Shown here one piece after another: positions 32,360-42,219 of a DNA stretch of 49,520 bases. Position 1 is the stretch's first letter. Each line of letters opens with the position of its first letter. The stretch spans positions 1 through 49,520 of the forward strand of contig CAKZKQ010000458.1 in the NCBI GenBank assembly GCA_937123825.1, given 5' to 3'. Both the position numbers and the translations under genes were made by a program. This stretch comes from an uncultured Pseudomonadota bacterium. Lineage in GTDB: Bacteria > Myxococcota_A > Bradymonadia > Bradymonadales > GCA-2716585. A model generated the notes under the pieces. That model was not told where the DNA came from, ran no database searches, and saw only the letters and a list, made by a program, of their open reading frames with translations.

Positions 32360-33523
32360 ATGACGCAGGAGATGATGAAGGTCGAGTCCGCAAAGCGTCC
32401 CTGGTACACCAAGAAGCGCTACATGGCGCTTGGCGTGGGGGGTGTGTCTGTTCTGTCGGCTGGTTGCCTTGATGGCGCCCTTGGTTTGCTCTTGTCGCTC
32501 TTGCTGGCGTTCATGGGCGCCAACCCGCTGCCTGACTTTGGTCAGACCGGTGAGGTTGAGTTTACGCTCCTGAGCCAGAACACGATTGACGAAACCGGCG
32601 TGGATGACAGTGACAGCAGCACGGACGCTGAAGAAGGCAAGGTCAACCCGGACGTTGAATACATCATCGAGGTTGACTCGCCCGCAGGCACGACGGCCAC
32701 CATTGAGAGCGTGGACGTCAAAGAGGCCAACGGCGAAGGTACCTTCACGGTGCTGATGGATTCCTCGGGCTCGATGGAAGGTTCCTTCTCCGCTGGTGTC
32801 TGTGACACCTGCCCCCACGACCCCGACCGCAAGCGCGTTGAAGCCGCCCGCATCATCGCCAAAGAGGTCCTGGGCCGCTCGCCCTCCAGCCGCATGGCCA
32901 TGATGGACTGGGGTGAGCAGGACGGCACGCCCTTCGCCGGTGTCCGCACGCTGACCGACTACACCAGCGACGCTTCGGAGCTGGTTGACGGTGCCACCAA
33001 GACCTCAAGCCTGGGCGCCACCTACGTCTACGATGCCCTGATGGACATCCTCTCGTTGATGGACAGCGACATCGCTGAGACCTTCAACACCCGTCCCATC
33101 GACAAAGGCATCATCGTCATGACCGACGGCGAGGACACCCACTCCGTGGCGACCCTCAACGACGTCATCGAGAAAGCCAAAGGTCTGGAGATTCCCGTCC
33201 ACGTCGTCGGCCTGGGCCCCGCTGGTGAGAAGTTCAACGAGCTCTTCCAGGGCACCGAGTCCAACAAGGACATCATCCAGGACCTGCGTCGCCTGGCTTC
33301 TGAGACCGGTGGCTTCTACGCCTCGGTGGACAACGCCGCTGAACTCGAGGAACTGGCCAACTTCATCGCCATCGGCATGACCGGCGGTTACACCTCGACC
33401 ATCGTCAAGCTCGACCCTGTGCCCCCCAGCGGCACCATCGTCAAAGGGACCATCTTCGTCAAAGACCCCGACAGCGGTGAGAAAGTTGAGCCCGGTGAGC
33501 CCTGGGACTTCGTCGCCCCCTGA
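32360..33523 (+). CDS. Von Willebrand factor A-domain lipoprotein
   Basis: The product is 387 aa. ATG 32360 follows AAGAGGAGG. A long N-region (residues 1-20, ending in KKR) precedes a signal peptide with lipobox LSAGC (Cys36). After an acidic Asp/Ser linker, the VWA domain (about 128-360) shows the MIDAS motif DSSGS (134-138), a Thr in the TSSLGATYVYDAL region, and an Asp in IIVMTDGEDTHS. All three metal-site motifs are intact, so metal-dependent protein binding is likely. Placement is periplasmic or surface. Third positions are strongly GC-biased, suggesting high expression. It ends with a strong terminator. Confidence 0.93.
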   Translation: MTQEMMKVESAKRPWYTKKRYMALGVGGVSVLSAGCLDGALGLLLSLLLAFMGANPLPDFGQTGEVEFTLLSQNTIDETGVDDSDSSTDAEEGKVNPDVEYIIEVDSPAGTTATIESVDVKEANGEGTFTVLMDSSGSMEGSFSAGVCDTCPHDPDRKRVEAARIIAKEVLGRSPSSRMAMMDWGEQDGTPFAGVRTLTDYTSDASELVDGATKTSSLGATYVYDALMDILSLMDSDIAETFNTRPIDKGIIVMTDGEDTHSVATLNDVIEKAKGLEIPVHVVGLGPAGEKFNELFQGTESNKDIIQDLRRLASETGGFYASVDNAAELEELANFIAIGMTGGYTSTIVKLDPVPPSGTIVKGTIFVKDPDSGEKVEPGEPWDFVAP

Positions 33524-33576
33524 AGCAGCGACCACCACGACAGGCACCTGATGCCTAAGTGTTAAGCCCTCAATGA

Positions 33577-33610
33577 GCCCGCTGACCCAACCCGGTCAGT
33601 GGGCTTTTTT
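33577..33610 (+). terminator. Rho-independent terminator of the VWA gene
   Basis: GCCCGCTGACC (33577-33587) and GGTCAGTGGGC (33594-33604) form an 11-bp stem with one G-T pair, followed by six T residues. Confidence 0.9.
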
Positions 33611-33736
33611 GTTTTCGACAATGTGATTTGGATGCCTTGAGCGCAGGCAATTCTGTACGGGGGCTGGGAGCACCTTCATCCGTACCAAACCCAGGTCGCG
33701 GCGTCTTTTGCCGTGGGTTTGACGTGGGTGGGGACC

Positions 33737-35566
33737 TTAAGAGTCGATGAGGTGCATGAGGTTGTTGCGTGAGAGGTGGAGCTTGAGGGCGCGAGAGGAG
33801 ACTTTCAGGATGGTTGCCATGGCCTCAACGTCGCCGCCGGTGGTTTTGGCGGCGTTCTGAATGTCTTGCTCGGAGAGGTCTCCGGGGCGCGTGATCTTCA
33901 AGTTGAGGATGAGCTTGATGAGGGTGCTGCGCGAGACGTTCAACTCGGCGGCCAGTTGAACCTGGCTGTGGTTGGCCTGGGCCAGGAGGTCAGCCAGCGT
34001 CTCGGTCAGATGCGCTTCAAGGCGAGTGAGGTAGTGGCTGAAGGGTTCATCGGGTCTGGGAGGGGCGCAGGCCCGTACCTGGAGGAGGCGATCGAGGGTG
34101 TTGCGTGAGACGCTGAAGTGGCGCGCGGCCTTGCGCAGCGTGGCGTCGTCGATCGACGCTGGGGGGCGAAGGTCGGCGATGCTGCGGTCTTCAAGCGAAG
34201 GGGCGCGGCGCGTCAACACATTGGGGTAGTTGAAGGTCCCTGAGCTGAGGTTGAGCCGCGCGGTTTGAGCGGCGATGTTGAGCAGCTCGCGGATGTTGCC
34301 CTCCCAGGTGTGTGAGAGGAGCGCCAGGATGAACTTGATGGGGATGGCGGGTCTGGGGGCCTCTGGGCGTTGCCAGAGCCATCCCAGCTCGGGGTGGGTC
34401 TGGCGCAGCTTGTCGAGGGCCTGGACAAAGAGCAGCGGGACATCCCATCGGCGCGCGCGCAGGTTGGGCACGTTGATGGTGTGTGAGGCGATGCGATAGT
34501 AGAGGTCTTCGCGCAGGTTTCCGGCGTTGATCTCTGCAAACGGCGAGCGGTTGGTGGCGGCGATGAGGCGCACGTTGACGGGTTTGTGCCGCGTGGAGCC
34601 GACGGGGGTGAGCATGCCGTCCTGGGTGACGCGCAGGAGCTTGGCCTGGATCCCCATGGGCAGCTCCCCAAGTTCATCAAGGAAGAGGCAGCCGTTGTTG
34701 GCCTCTTCAAAGACCCCCATTTGATCCTGAGTGGCGCCGGTGAAGGCCCCTTTTTTGTGGCCAAAGAGCATGCTCTCGACCAGATGCTCGGGCAACGCCG
34801 CGCAGTTGACCGGGATGAAGCGGTCCTGGGATCTGGGGCTGCGGTTGTGGATGGCGCCAGCGACCAACTCCTTGCCAACGCCCGTCTCGCCCAGGACAAG
34901 CACTGAACCCTCGAAGCGGGCCACCGACTCGATTTCTCGGCGCAGGTGCCACATCTGCTCGGTTTCACCGATCATGCCCATGCGGTCCTGAGATGGGGCG
35001 TGCCACGCCCGCAGATCCAGCAGGATCAAGGCGCGCTTGCCGACCGTCAGCAGTGTGCCGGGCGGGACCGTGGTGGGGGATTCAATGGGCAGCGTCCTGG
35101 GAGAGCCGCCGTTGGGGTTGAAGATGACCTGACTGACGGGGCGACGGGCTTGCGGGTTGGGCGAGATTTCAAAGACACCTCGCGCGGGCCGCCAGCGGAT
35201 CTCGGCCTGGAGACGGCTGATGCGGGGATCCTGGAGTGCCGAGGCACCCTGGAGCGGGTTGAGCGAGATGAACTCGGGGCTGTAGCGCCCCAGTTGGACC
35301 CATTGCCCTTGAGACATCAGGTCTGGGGCGGTGATGGAGCCCACGCGAGACAGATCGCTGTGGTGCAGCAGGATCATCCGCGGTGTGGGTTGGTCGAGCC
35401 CTGTGTTTACAGGGCCGAGGCCATCATCGCTGTCTTCTGTGGTATTGATTGTGGGCTCTGCGTGATCCAATGTTACTCCTTTGAGTCGCAGCGGCTTGGT
35501 GTGGTGGCCTATAGTGCCCAGGACTCTGAGGCCTGTCCAACCTTGCATTCTTATGGGGTTGCGCAT
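33737..35566 (-). CDS. FHA-domain sigma-54-dependent transcriptional activator
   Basis: The product is 609 aa from ATG 35566 (start uncertain; no strong ribosome site, and Met64 just before the FHA region is an alternative). An FHA-like domain spans about 85-185 (QLGRYSPEFISL...DPRISRLQAEI). An AAA+ sigma-54-contact domain spans about 198-430, with Walker A GETGVGKE (226-233), GAFTGA (273-278) and Walker B CLFLDE (293-298). The C-terminal ~150 residues hold three helix-turn-helix-like segments (LRKAARHFSVSRNTLDRLL, VQLAAELNVSRSTLIKLI, VEAMATILKVSSRALKL), more than the usual single Fis-type motif. FHA domains read phosphothreonine, and the divergent neighbour is a Ser/Thr kinase. Confidence 0.92.
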   Translation of the reverse strand: MRNPIRMQGWTGLRVLGTIGHHTKPLRLKGVTLDHAEPTINTTEDSDDGLGPVNTGLDQPTPRMILLHHSDLSRVGSITAPDLMSQGQWVQLGRYSPEFISLNPLQGASALQDPRISRLQAEIRWRPARGVFEISPNPQARRPVSQVIFNPNGGSPRTLPIESPTTVPPGTLLTVGKRALILLDLRAWHAPSQDRMGMIGETEQMWHLRREIESVARFEGSVLVLGETGVGKELVAGAIHNRSPRSQDRFIPVNCAALPEHLVESMLFGHKKGAFTGATQDQMGVFEEANNGCLFLDELGELPMGIQAKLLRVTQDGMLTPVGSTRHKPVNVRLIAATNRSPFAEINAGNLREDLYYRIASHTINVPNLRARRWDVPLLFVQALDKLRQTHPELGWLWQRPEAPRPAIPIKFILALLSHTWEGNIRELLNIAAQTARLNLSSGTFNYPNVLTRRAPSLEDRSIADLRPPASIDDATLRKAARHFSVSRNTLDRLLQVRACAPPRPDEPFSHYLTRLEAHLTETLADLLAQANHSQVQLAAELNVSRSTLIKLILNLKITRPGDLSEQDIQNAAKTTGGDVEAMATILKVSSRALKLHLSRNNLMHLIDS

Positions 35567-35802
35567 TGACTTGATCCGTCAAGAAGCTATCCAATACCCC
35601 TCTGTTCGATCATCGGCCAATCCTCCCGCCAGATGCATTCAAACAACGTTTGCGTGGTGTGTGCACCACTGTACGCTGTGTGTGGCATCGGGTCGGTGGT
35701 GGCGTGCCGTGGATCAAGAGGGTTTGAGAAGCTCCCTGCTCAAAGACGGTGTGTCGCGCGACACACGATCGCATTTCATCAGGCATCCAAGGATCTGTTC
35801 GC

Positions 35803-38800
35803 ATGACACAAGCCAGTCTTGAACGCATCGGCTCCTATAATCTCAAGCAAATACTGGGCCAGGGAGGCATGGGGGTTGTGTACCTGGCCGAAGATGAGCG
35901 CACGGGGCAGGTTGTGGCGTTGAAGGTCTTGCACGCCACAGGGCACGGCAGCTTACGGATGCTTTCGAGGGAGTTGCGGGCGCTCAAGGCGTTGGATCAC
36001 CCCGGTGTGGTCAAAGTGCTTGATGAAGGGGGCGCCCAGGGGCAAGCCTGGTTTGCGATGGAGCTGCTGCGCGGCAAGACGTTGGCCAGCGTCTTGCGCG
36101 AAGACATCCGACCCAGCACCGGGCCCGGTCCGATGCCCGACTCGGGCCGCGTGTCCTGGACTGAGCGGCTCGCCGAGCGTCGTCTGGATGAAACGCTCAT
36201 GACCGAAGACTCTTTGCCTGAAGCGCTGCCCTTGTCGGGCAACGCGCCGGCCTTTGCTCCGCCTCAGGGCGGGGCGCCAGCGTTTTTGCCTGCGCGTTTG
36301 CGGGTTGGGCAGCGCGCAGCCTCCGGTGTCGCCGAGAAGATTGTCTTGGAGCAGGGCGTGCTGCGCCGTTTGCGCTGGGTGGCGTTGGTGGCCCAGGCGC
36401 TCGAATACATCCACGGCGAGGGGTTGACCCACCTGGACGTCAAGCCCGAAAACATCCTGGTGTGTGACGGCGGCGCGCGCGTGGTGCTCTTGGATTTTGG
36501 GTTGGCCCAGCAACGGGAGCAGCGCATCAGCGCCGAGTCGCTCGAAGGCGTGGGCCTCTTTGCGGGCACCGTGCGCTACATGGCGCCCGAACAGGTTCAG
36601 GGCCATGCGCTGGATGCGCGCACCGATCTTTACGCGCTCGGCTGCGTGCTCTACCGCGTGCTGACTGGCAGAACCCCGTTTGATGGCGACAACACCATGG
36701 AGCTTGCCAGGGCACATGTGTCGAGTCCGCCCATGTCGCCTTCCACGCTCGGCGTTGAGCTGCCCCCTGCGTTGGAGTCGTTGATCATGGCGCTGCTGGC
36801 CAAAATCCCTCGCCAGCGCCCTGCCCACGCGGGCATCGTGATCGATGTGCTCCACAACGTCGGCGTAGACGTCTCCCCGCTTGAGCGGGCTCCCACCGCG
36901 CGCCCCCATACCTACGAGGCGGGTTTTCAAGGCCGCAGCGCCCAATTCAGTCGCGCCATGCGCGCTTTTGAGGTGTGCGCGGCGGGTCAAAGCGCGGCGC
37001 TGGCCATTGTTGGGGCCAGCGGCGTGGGCAAAAGCCGTTTGGCCAAAGAGCTTGTTCGGCACGCTCGCCAGAACGAGGCTCAGGTGATCGTGGGTCAGTG
37101 CCGTGACACCATCTCAGAGCAAGAGGCGCGCCCCGCATTGCACGCCTTTGACAGGCTCTTGAACGTGGCCCATCAGCGTGCGCTCAAACCCGATGAGGGG
37201 CTGTCACTGCGGCAGGTCCTTGGGGGAGAGCACGCGGCGGCGTTGTCGCTCTTTCACCAGGGCTTTGAAGCGCTGGCGCAGGAGGCAGCGCCGCCCAGAG
37301 GGGCCGCGATCAAGGGGGTGCTCAGGGCTGCGTTGCGGGCGACGGTGGCGGCGTTGGCCCACAAGCCGTTGGTGTTGATCTTTGAAGACGTTCATCAGGC
37401 TGACCCGCTCTCGCTGGCCCATTTGACGATGCTGCTCGACGATTTGGAGTCCTGCCCGGGGTGCCTTGTGGTGTGCACAGCCCAGAGCGCTGTGGGTGAA
37501 GGCGGCTTGTCAGCGTGCTTGGATGAGTCTCGCGCCCAGCGGCTGATGTTGGCCGGGCTGGGCGAGCACGACATGCGAGAGATGGTCCGCCAGATGCTTG
37601 GCGGTGATGTGGCGATTCCTGCCGATTTTATGCAGGCATTGTTGCGCACCGCAGACGGCAATCCGTTTTTCATCGTTGAAGCGATGCGGTGGGCGCTGGA
37701 CGAGGGGGTTTTGCGCAGGGAGACTGGGGGCGGGTGGCGTATTGAGGGCGGTTTGGGGGGGATTGAGGCGCTCATTGAAGGGGCGGTCATGGGCCTTTTG
37801 GGGGCGCGCCTTGAACAACTCCAGCCCGATGTGCGCTTGACGTTGGAGGCCGCCGCTGTGCTTGGCCGCGAGGTGGAGGTCCACCTCCTGGAGCACGTCT
37901 GCGGCCAGCCTCCGCAGGTCCTGGCGGCGTCGCTCATTGAGTTGTCACGGCGCGGGATTCTGGAGGCCGACAACGATCGGTGGCGGTTTGTGCACAGCAA
38001 GCTGCGCAGTGTGGCCTACCTGCGCATGTCGGTCGAACGTCGCCATGCGCTCCATGTGCGCGTGGTCGAGGTCCTTGAAGAGCGCTATGGGCAGGGGCTG
38101 GGGGTTGAGTTGGAGACTCTTGGTCAGCACCTTGAGTTGATTGGGGCGCACGGGCGAGCGGCGCAAATCTATTTGGAGGCCGCTGAGCTGGATGGGCAGC
38201 GGTTTGCGCTGCTGAGCGCCGAGCGGCTCTTTGTCAAAGCTGGGTTTTTGGCCGAACCAGGCTCCGCCACAGCGCTGCGCGCGGGTTGGAAGTTGGCCCG
38301 AATGGTCTTTTTGGTCCAGAGCCGCATCCAAGAGGCGCACGTTGCTCTTGAGGCTGTGCTTGAGCAGGCCCGGGAGCACGGCGAAGAGGTCGAGCGTACC
38401 GGCGCGCTCATGTCGCTGGCGCAGTTGTCGATCATGCAAGGGCGCCTGGACGACGCCGATGGTCTCCTGGCCGAGGCCATTGTCTTGTTGGAGGCCCAAA
38501 ACAACGGCCGCCATCTGGCGCACGCGCAGACCATGGCCGGGATCGTGTCGCTCAAGCGCGAGCGCTATGATGATGCCCTGCGTGTCTGGAGCCGTGCCAT
38601 GGAGACGGCGCGGGCGCTGGGGGATTTGGCGCTCGTATCGGCCACTCAAATCAACATCGCCATCATTCACCAGCGCGCCGGGCGCTACCAGCAGGCGTTG
38701 GATCTTCAGCGCCAGACGCTGGCCTACTACCGCACCACCCAACACACCGAGGGCGAAGGCAACGCCTTGAACAACATCTGCGCGCTTTTGTGCGAGCGTG

Positions 38801-39396
38801 GGGACTTTGGTGATTTTGATGGACTTTGTGTGCAGGCCGAGACCATATGGGAGGCGCTCGGGGATGATTTTTCCCGCTCCTATGCCCTCCTGGCCAGGGG
38901 CAAGGCGGCGCGGTTGCGCGGTATTTTTGATGAGTCCCAGCGCTGCCTGGAAGACTCCCTGGACCTGCGCCAGGGCTTTGGCGATGCCTCCAATGAGGCC
39001 ACCGTGCTGGTGGAGCTTGCCCATCTGGAGGTCGACCGTGGTGACGGCGTTAAAGCCTGTCAATGGGCCCGGAGGGCGCTGGCGTGTTTTGAGCCGCAAA
39101 CGCGCTCTGATGAAGCCGGTCAGGCCGCGTTGGCGTTGGTGCGCGGGTTGGTGCTGGCGAGCCAACCCGATGAGGCGCGCGAGGTCCTGGCCCAGCACAG
39201 CGATCACATCACCCACAGCCCCCTGTCCACCAGTTTGATTGAGTTTTGTTGTTTGTCGGGGCTGCTTGAGCCGGATGCCTCGGCACAGTGGTTTGAGCGC
39301 GCCCGGGCGGCCTATGACGCGGCTGAAATGGAGCCCATGAGCCACGCTGGCCAGCGCCTGGCCGAATTGAAGTGGGTGGTGCTTGGCACCCCTTGA
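35803..39396 (+). CDS. Ser/Thr protein kinase with AAA-type ATPase and TPR domains
   Basis: The product is 1197 aa. ATG 35803 has AAGGATC about 8 bases upstream. The kinase domain (about 10-355) has the Gly loop GQGGMG, Lys41 (VALKVL), catalytic HLDVKPEN (Asp212, with HLD in place of HRD), DFG (231-233) and MAPEQ. It carries a ~90-residue Pro/Ala-rich insert (about 100-190) between hinge and helix E. An ATPase domain follows, with P-loop GASGVGKS (404-411), and then a long helical TPR region (about 750-1190). This is the PknB-AAA-TPR layout common in myxobacteria. It is divergent from the FHA activator at 33737, which is its likely phosphorylation partner (inference). Confidence 0.93.
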   Translation: MTQASLERIGSYNLKQILGQGGMGVVYLAEDERTGQVVALKVLHATGHGSLRMLSRELRALKALDHPGVVKVLDEGGAQGQAWFAMELLRGKTLASVLREDIRPSTGPGPMPDSGRVSWTERLAERRLDETLMTEDSLPEALPLSGNAPAFAPPQGGAPAFLPARLRVGQRAASGVAEKIVLEQGVLRRLRWVALVAQALEYIHGEGLTHLDVKPENILVCDGGARVVLLDFGLAQQREQRISAESLEGVGLFAGTVRYMAPEQVQGHALDARTDLYALGCVLYRVLTGRTPFDGDNTMELARAHVSSPPMSPSTLGVELPPALESLIMALLAKIPRQRPAHAGIVIDVLHNVGVDVSPLERAPTARPHTYEAGFQGRSAQFSRAMRAFEVCAAGQSAALAIVGASGVGKSRLAKELVRHARQNEAQVIVGQCRDTISEQEARPALHAFDRLLNVAHQRALKPDEGLSLRQVLGGEHAAALSLFHQGFEALAQEAAPPRGAAIKGVLRAALRATVAALAHKPLVLIFEDVHQADPLSLAHLTMLLDDLESCPGCLVVCTAQSAVGEGGLSACLDESRAQRLMLAGLGEHDMREMVRQMLGGDVAIPADFMQALLRTADGNPFFIVEAMRWALDEGVLRRETGGGWRIEGGLGGIEALIEGAVMGLLGARLEQLQPDVRLTLEAAAVLGREVEVHLLEHVCGQPPQVLAASLIELSRRGILEADNDRWRFVHSKLRSVAYLRMSVERRHALHVRVVEVLEERYGQGLGVELETLGQHLELIGAHGRAAQIYLEAAELDGQRFALLSAERLFVKAGFLAEPGSATALRAGWKLARMVFLVQSRIQEAHVALEAVLEQAREHGEEVERTGALMSLAQLSIMQGRLDDADGLLAEAIVLLEAQNNGRHLAHAQTMAGIVSLKRERYDDALRVWSRAMETARALGDLALVSATQINIAIIHQRAGRYQQALDLQRQTLAYYRTTQHTEGEGNALNNICALLCERGDFGDFDGLCVQAETIWEALGDDFSRSYALLARGKAARLRGIFDESQRCLEDSLDLRQGFGDASNEATVLVELAHLEVDRGDGVKACQWARRALACFEPQTRSDEAGQAALALVRGLVLASQPDEAREVLAQHSDHITHSPLSTSLIEFCCLSGLLEPDASAQWFERARAAYDAAEMEPMSHAGQRLAELKWVVLGTP

Positions 39397-39628
39397 TCCC
39401 CACCCACTGGGACGCGCCGCATAACCCAGGCGGCGCCAGCTCGCCCCCCCTCGGTGCCATCTCTCAATGTGGCTTGGCTTCAAACTTTTGTTTAAACATT
39501 AAAATGTTGGCATGGTGTATCCTGGTTGTGTTTGGCCATGGCCTTTGGCATCCATGGTCAAATGCCGCCTGGAAGCCGATGCTGTCCCGTACTTCGCCTG
39601 TGGGTGGGTGTAGGACATCGAGGGGGGT
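39397..39628. other. Intergenic region after the kinase gene
   Basis: Nothing recognisable is present in these 230 bases; the 162-bp element copy B follows directly. Confidence 0.35.
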
Positions 39629-39790
39629 ATACCAAAGTACAGACGCCCGACTGACTTTGTGACGGCCCTAACGGCGTCAGCAACCACGTGACTTACTTGC
39701 GGTGGCGCTGCCACAGCTTCGCTCGTCCCGAGGCTGCTGCCATCCGTTATTGCTCGCCACAAAGCAAGCCTTTCGTCTCCATTTTGGTAT
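39629..39790. mobile_element. 162-bp MITE-like element, copy B
   Basis: Ends ATACCAAAGTACAGACG and its near-inverse at 39774-39790. Length is identical to copies A and C. The internal hairpin GTGGC-GCT-GCCAC (39702-39714) replaces ATAGC/GCTAT of copy A with paired changes. It lies between the convergent kinase and membrane-protein genes. Confidence 0.75.
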
Positions 39791-39813
39791 CAGGGAGGCC
39801 TCCTTTGTGCACA

Positions 39814-40626
39814 TCAGACGGTTTCGACGCCGGCGTCGGCCGTCTCGATGGTGATGTAGGTGGCACCGAAGACGATCCAGATGGCGTAGTTGAGGACAAA
39901 GCCGACGAGCCACGACACGGGGACAAAGGCGACCATGGTCACGGGGCCAAGGGCGAGCATAGACCCAGCCATGAGGGCGACGATGACGAACTGGATGGGC
40001 AGGACGACGACAATGATCAGGATGATGGGCACGAGGATGGCGACAAAGTTTTCCTGGGCCAGGCGGACGGACTGCTTGAGGGAGTCCATGACGCCGAGTT
40101 CATCGCGGGTGGCGACCAGGTAGGGGGCCATGCAGAGCAGGAAGGCGGCGATGATGCCGGGGATGATGCACATGAGGGTGCCGACGAAGATGGCGACCGT
40201 CATCAGGAAGAGCACGCCGAGGGTGGGCAGCAGGCGCGTGGAGGCGCTGCGAATGACGTCACTCAGACCGCCGATGGACGCTTTGCCTTCGACCATGGCG
40301 GTGCGCATGGGACGGTAGAGGCCCATGCTGATGCCAGCCAGCGCGAAGGTCCCGATCATGCTGGCCAGCGTGAAGGTGATGGTCAGGGCGAGCATGGCCA
40401 TGGGCGAGATGTCGGGGAGATCGACGGGGATGATGTCTCGAACGACCAGGTCGAGGAACATTTTGGGCAGTCCCATGATGATGGAGACCACAAAGATGGC
40501 AACCCAGGCCATGCCCAGCGAGCCCATGGAGCGCTTGAAGAGGGTGCCGATGTTGGAAAATGATTCGTCGATGCTGGCGGGGCGTCCATCGCCCAGCGTG
40601 CCCATGGTGTCTTTGTGATTCATCAT
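39814..40626 (-). CDS. Polytopic membrane protein
   Basis: The product is 270 aa. AGGAGG lies 8 bases before ATG 40626, excluding the longer frame to 40692. After ~30 soluble residues there are about six hydrophobic segments rich in Ile, Met, Val and Gly (MAWVAIFVVSIIMGL, MLALTITFTLASMIGTFALAG, LLPTLGVLFLMTVAIFVG, CIIPGIIAAFLLCMAPYL, AILVPIILIIVVVLPI, VAFVPVSWLVGFVLNYAIW). The order resembles DUF975 or GPDPase-membrane-domain-type proteins, whose function is poorly known. No enzymatic motif is visible. It may be an envelope-organising protein. Confidence 0.8.
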   Translation of the reverse strand: MMNHKDTMGTLGDGRPASIDESFSNIGTLFKRSMGSLGMAWVAIFVVSIIMGLPKMFLDLVVRDIIPVDLPDISPMAMLALTITFTLASMIGTFALAGISMGLYRPMRTAMVEGKASIGGLSDVIRSASTRLLPTLGVLFLMTVAIFVGTLMCIIPGIIAAFLLCMAPYLVATRDELGVMDSLKQSVRLAQENFVAILVPIILIIVVVLPIQFVIVALMAGSMLALGPVTMVAFVPVSWLVGFVLNYAIWIVFGATYITIETADAGVETV

Positions 40627-40872
40627 ATTGAGTGCCTCCTGATGCGGCTTTTGGCGTATTCTTGCGGCTTCTGTGTCCGTCCAACACGCCACTGCACATT
40701 TCTATGCCTCTGGGATATCCATCTATAAACACATTCCAGTGTGGATGCGAGGGGTTGTCAGATGATTTTGAAGGCTGCACCCCTCTTTTTTTGAGGCCTG
40801 GGTTGTGTCACAGCGCAGGGAGGGCGCCGCTGCCTGTGTGGGTCTTGTGTGGGCGCTGCCGTGCGGCGGCGC

Positions 40873-41454
40873 TCAGAGTATGGCTTGTGCCTGATGGGTT
40901 GGGGTTTGCGGTCGCCGGGCATGCATGAGCGCTTTGATTTGTGGGTAGGACAGGGGAGAGTCTGGGTAGCAGTCCATGCCGATGTCGAAGGAGAGGGAGG
41001 CGGGAACATCGGGCAGCAGGCCGTGCGAGTGGCCATAGAGGTGCCAGGCGCCGTAGGCGCTGTGGTTCCATACGCGCAGCGCATAGTGGCACAGGACGAT
41101 GCGCTGGGGTTGGGGCAGTTCGGGGTCGGGGATGGTCAACTCATAGAGGTCGTGGATGGAGGCGAAGCGCTCGGCGCACCGCCCCTGGGCGATGTAGGTG
41201 TCGTGGTTGCCACGGATGAGGTGAATGTGGCCCTGGAGGCGCTCGAGGATGCGCAGGGTGCGCCGGGTGTTGTGCCAGGAGACATCGCCCAGGTGGAAGA
41301 TGTGGTCTTCGGGGCCAACGCGTTCGTTCCAAAGCTCGATGATGGCCTCGTCCATCTCTTTGGTGTTTTCAAAGGGGCGGTCGGTGAGTTTGAGGATGTT
41401 GCGGTGGCCAAAGTGGGTGTCGGCGATGAAAAAGACGTTGTCGGTGGTGAACAT
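40873..41454 (-). CDS. Calcineurin-like metallophosphoesterase
   Basis: The product is 193 aa. Metal-binding motifs appear in family order: DTHFGH (12-17), HLGDVSWHN, RGNHD, CHYALRVW and YGHSHG. This short form resembles stand-alone phosphoesterases of the YfcE/phage-type group that hydrolyse phosphodiesters or nucleotides. No signal peptide is present, so it is cytosolic. The substrate cannot be told. The ATG at 41454 is directly followed by the conserved first strand (NVFFIADTHFG), so no longer start is needed. Confidence 0.92.
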   Translation of the reverse strand: MFTTDNVFFIADTHFGHRNILKLTDRPFENTKEMDEAIIELWNERVGPEDHIFHLGDVSWHNTRRTLRILERLQGHIHLIRGNHDTYIAQGRCAERFASIHDLYELTIPDPELPQPQRIVLCHYALRVWNHSAYGAWHLYGHSHGLLPDVPASLSFDIGMDCYPDSPLSYPQIKALMHARRPQTPTHQAQAIL

Positions 41455-41765
41455 GGGGTGGTCTCCTGTGCAGAAGCGGCGCTTGTCAGATGACGCGCGG
41501 GGTTTTGTATCGCTTCTGAAGCCACCGCAAGCTCGGTGCCATGTCCTGAATGTCGCGCTGGTGGACCCTTTGAGGTTGGGGATTATCTCTTTGTCTTGTG
41601 GTGTGCGAAATTTGGATATGATGGGGCGGTTCTCTGAGCGCTGCCCGGCGACAATCCCCGCGCCGCGCGCGTTTGGGTTGGCCGCAGGAGGGGGCGTATG
41701 AAAATCATTTCTCGCACGTCACAATTGGCTCGCCGGGGCTTCCAAAGCACAGGCAGCGGTGGGGC
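41455..41765. other. Intergenic region with an orphan translation start
   Basis: No complete gene is supported. At 41687-41700 an AGGAGGGGG ribosome site precedes an ATG (MKIISRTSQLARRGF...) whose frame then runs antisense into the VOC gene. TATGAT at 41617-41622 could be a -10 box for it. It may be the surviving 5' end of a deleted gene. Confidence 0.35.
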
Positions 41766-42197
41766 TCAGTCCCTGGCAAAGAGCCGCGAAGGATCGCGGA
41801 ACGCCTTGAACTCCAACCCATTGCCGCTCGGGTCGCTGATGAACATCGTGGCCTGCTCCCCCGGCTCGCCCTCAAAGCGGATCCCCGGCTCGATCAAAAA
41901 GTCGGTGGCCGCCGCCTTGAGCTTGTCGCGCAGCGCATGCCATGTGTCCCAGGGCAGCACCACGCCAAAGTGGCGCGCAGGGACCTGCTTGCCGTCGACG
42001 GTGTTGGTGGCCACGTCCTGCTCGGGCTCGTCGATGACGTGGGCCGAGATCTGGTGGCCGTAGAAGTCAAAATCGATCCAACGCTCGGCCTCGCGGCCCA
42101 CGCCGCAGCCAAGCAACCCAACATAGAACGCCCGAGCCTCTTCAATGTCGAGGATCGGAAAGGCAAGATGAAACGGATAGAGCGACTTTTGGGTCAT
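41766..42197 (-). CDS. VOC-superfamily (glyoxalase/dioxygenase-fold) protein
   Basis: The product is 143 aa. [24 protein letters not shown] at the N-terminus and [15 protein letters not shown] at the C-terminus are the two beta-alpha-beta-beta-beta halves typical of VOC proteins. His10 and the Glu in NGLEFK are candidate metal ligands. Substrate is unknown; family roles include glyoxalase, antibiotic binding and dioxygenase. The MITE-like element copy C begins only 23 bases upstream of its start codon, so its transcription must begin in or beyond that element. Confidence 0.88.
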   Translation of the reverse strand: MTQKSLYPFHLAFPILDIEEARAFYVGLLGCGVGREAERWIDFDFYGHQISAHVIDEPEQDVATNTVDGKQVPARHFGVVLPWDTWHALRDKLKAAATDFLIEPGIRFEGEPGEQATMFISDPSGNGLEFKAFRDPSRLFARD

Positions 42198-42219
42198 GGT
42201 GAGAGCCTCCCGGGCTCTT

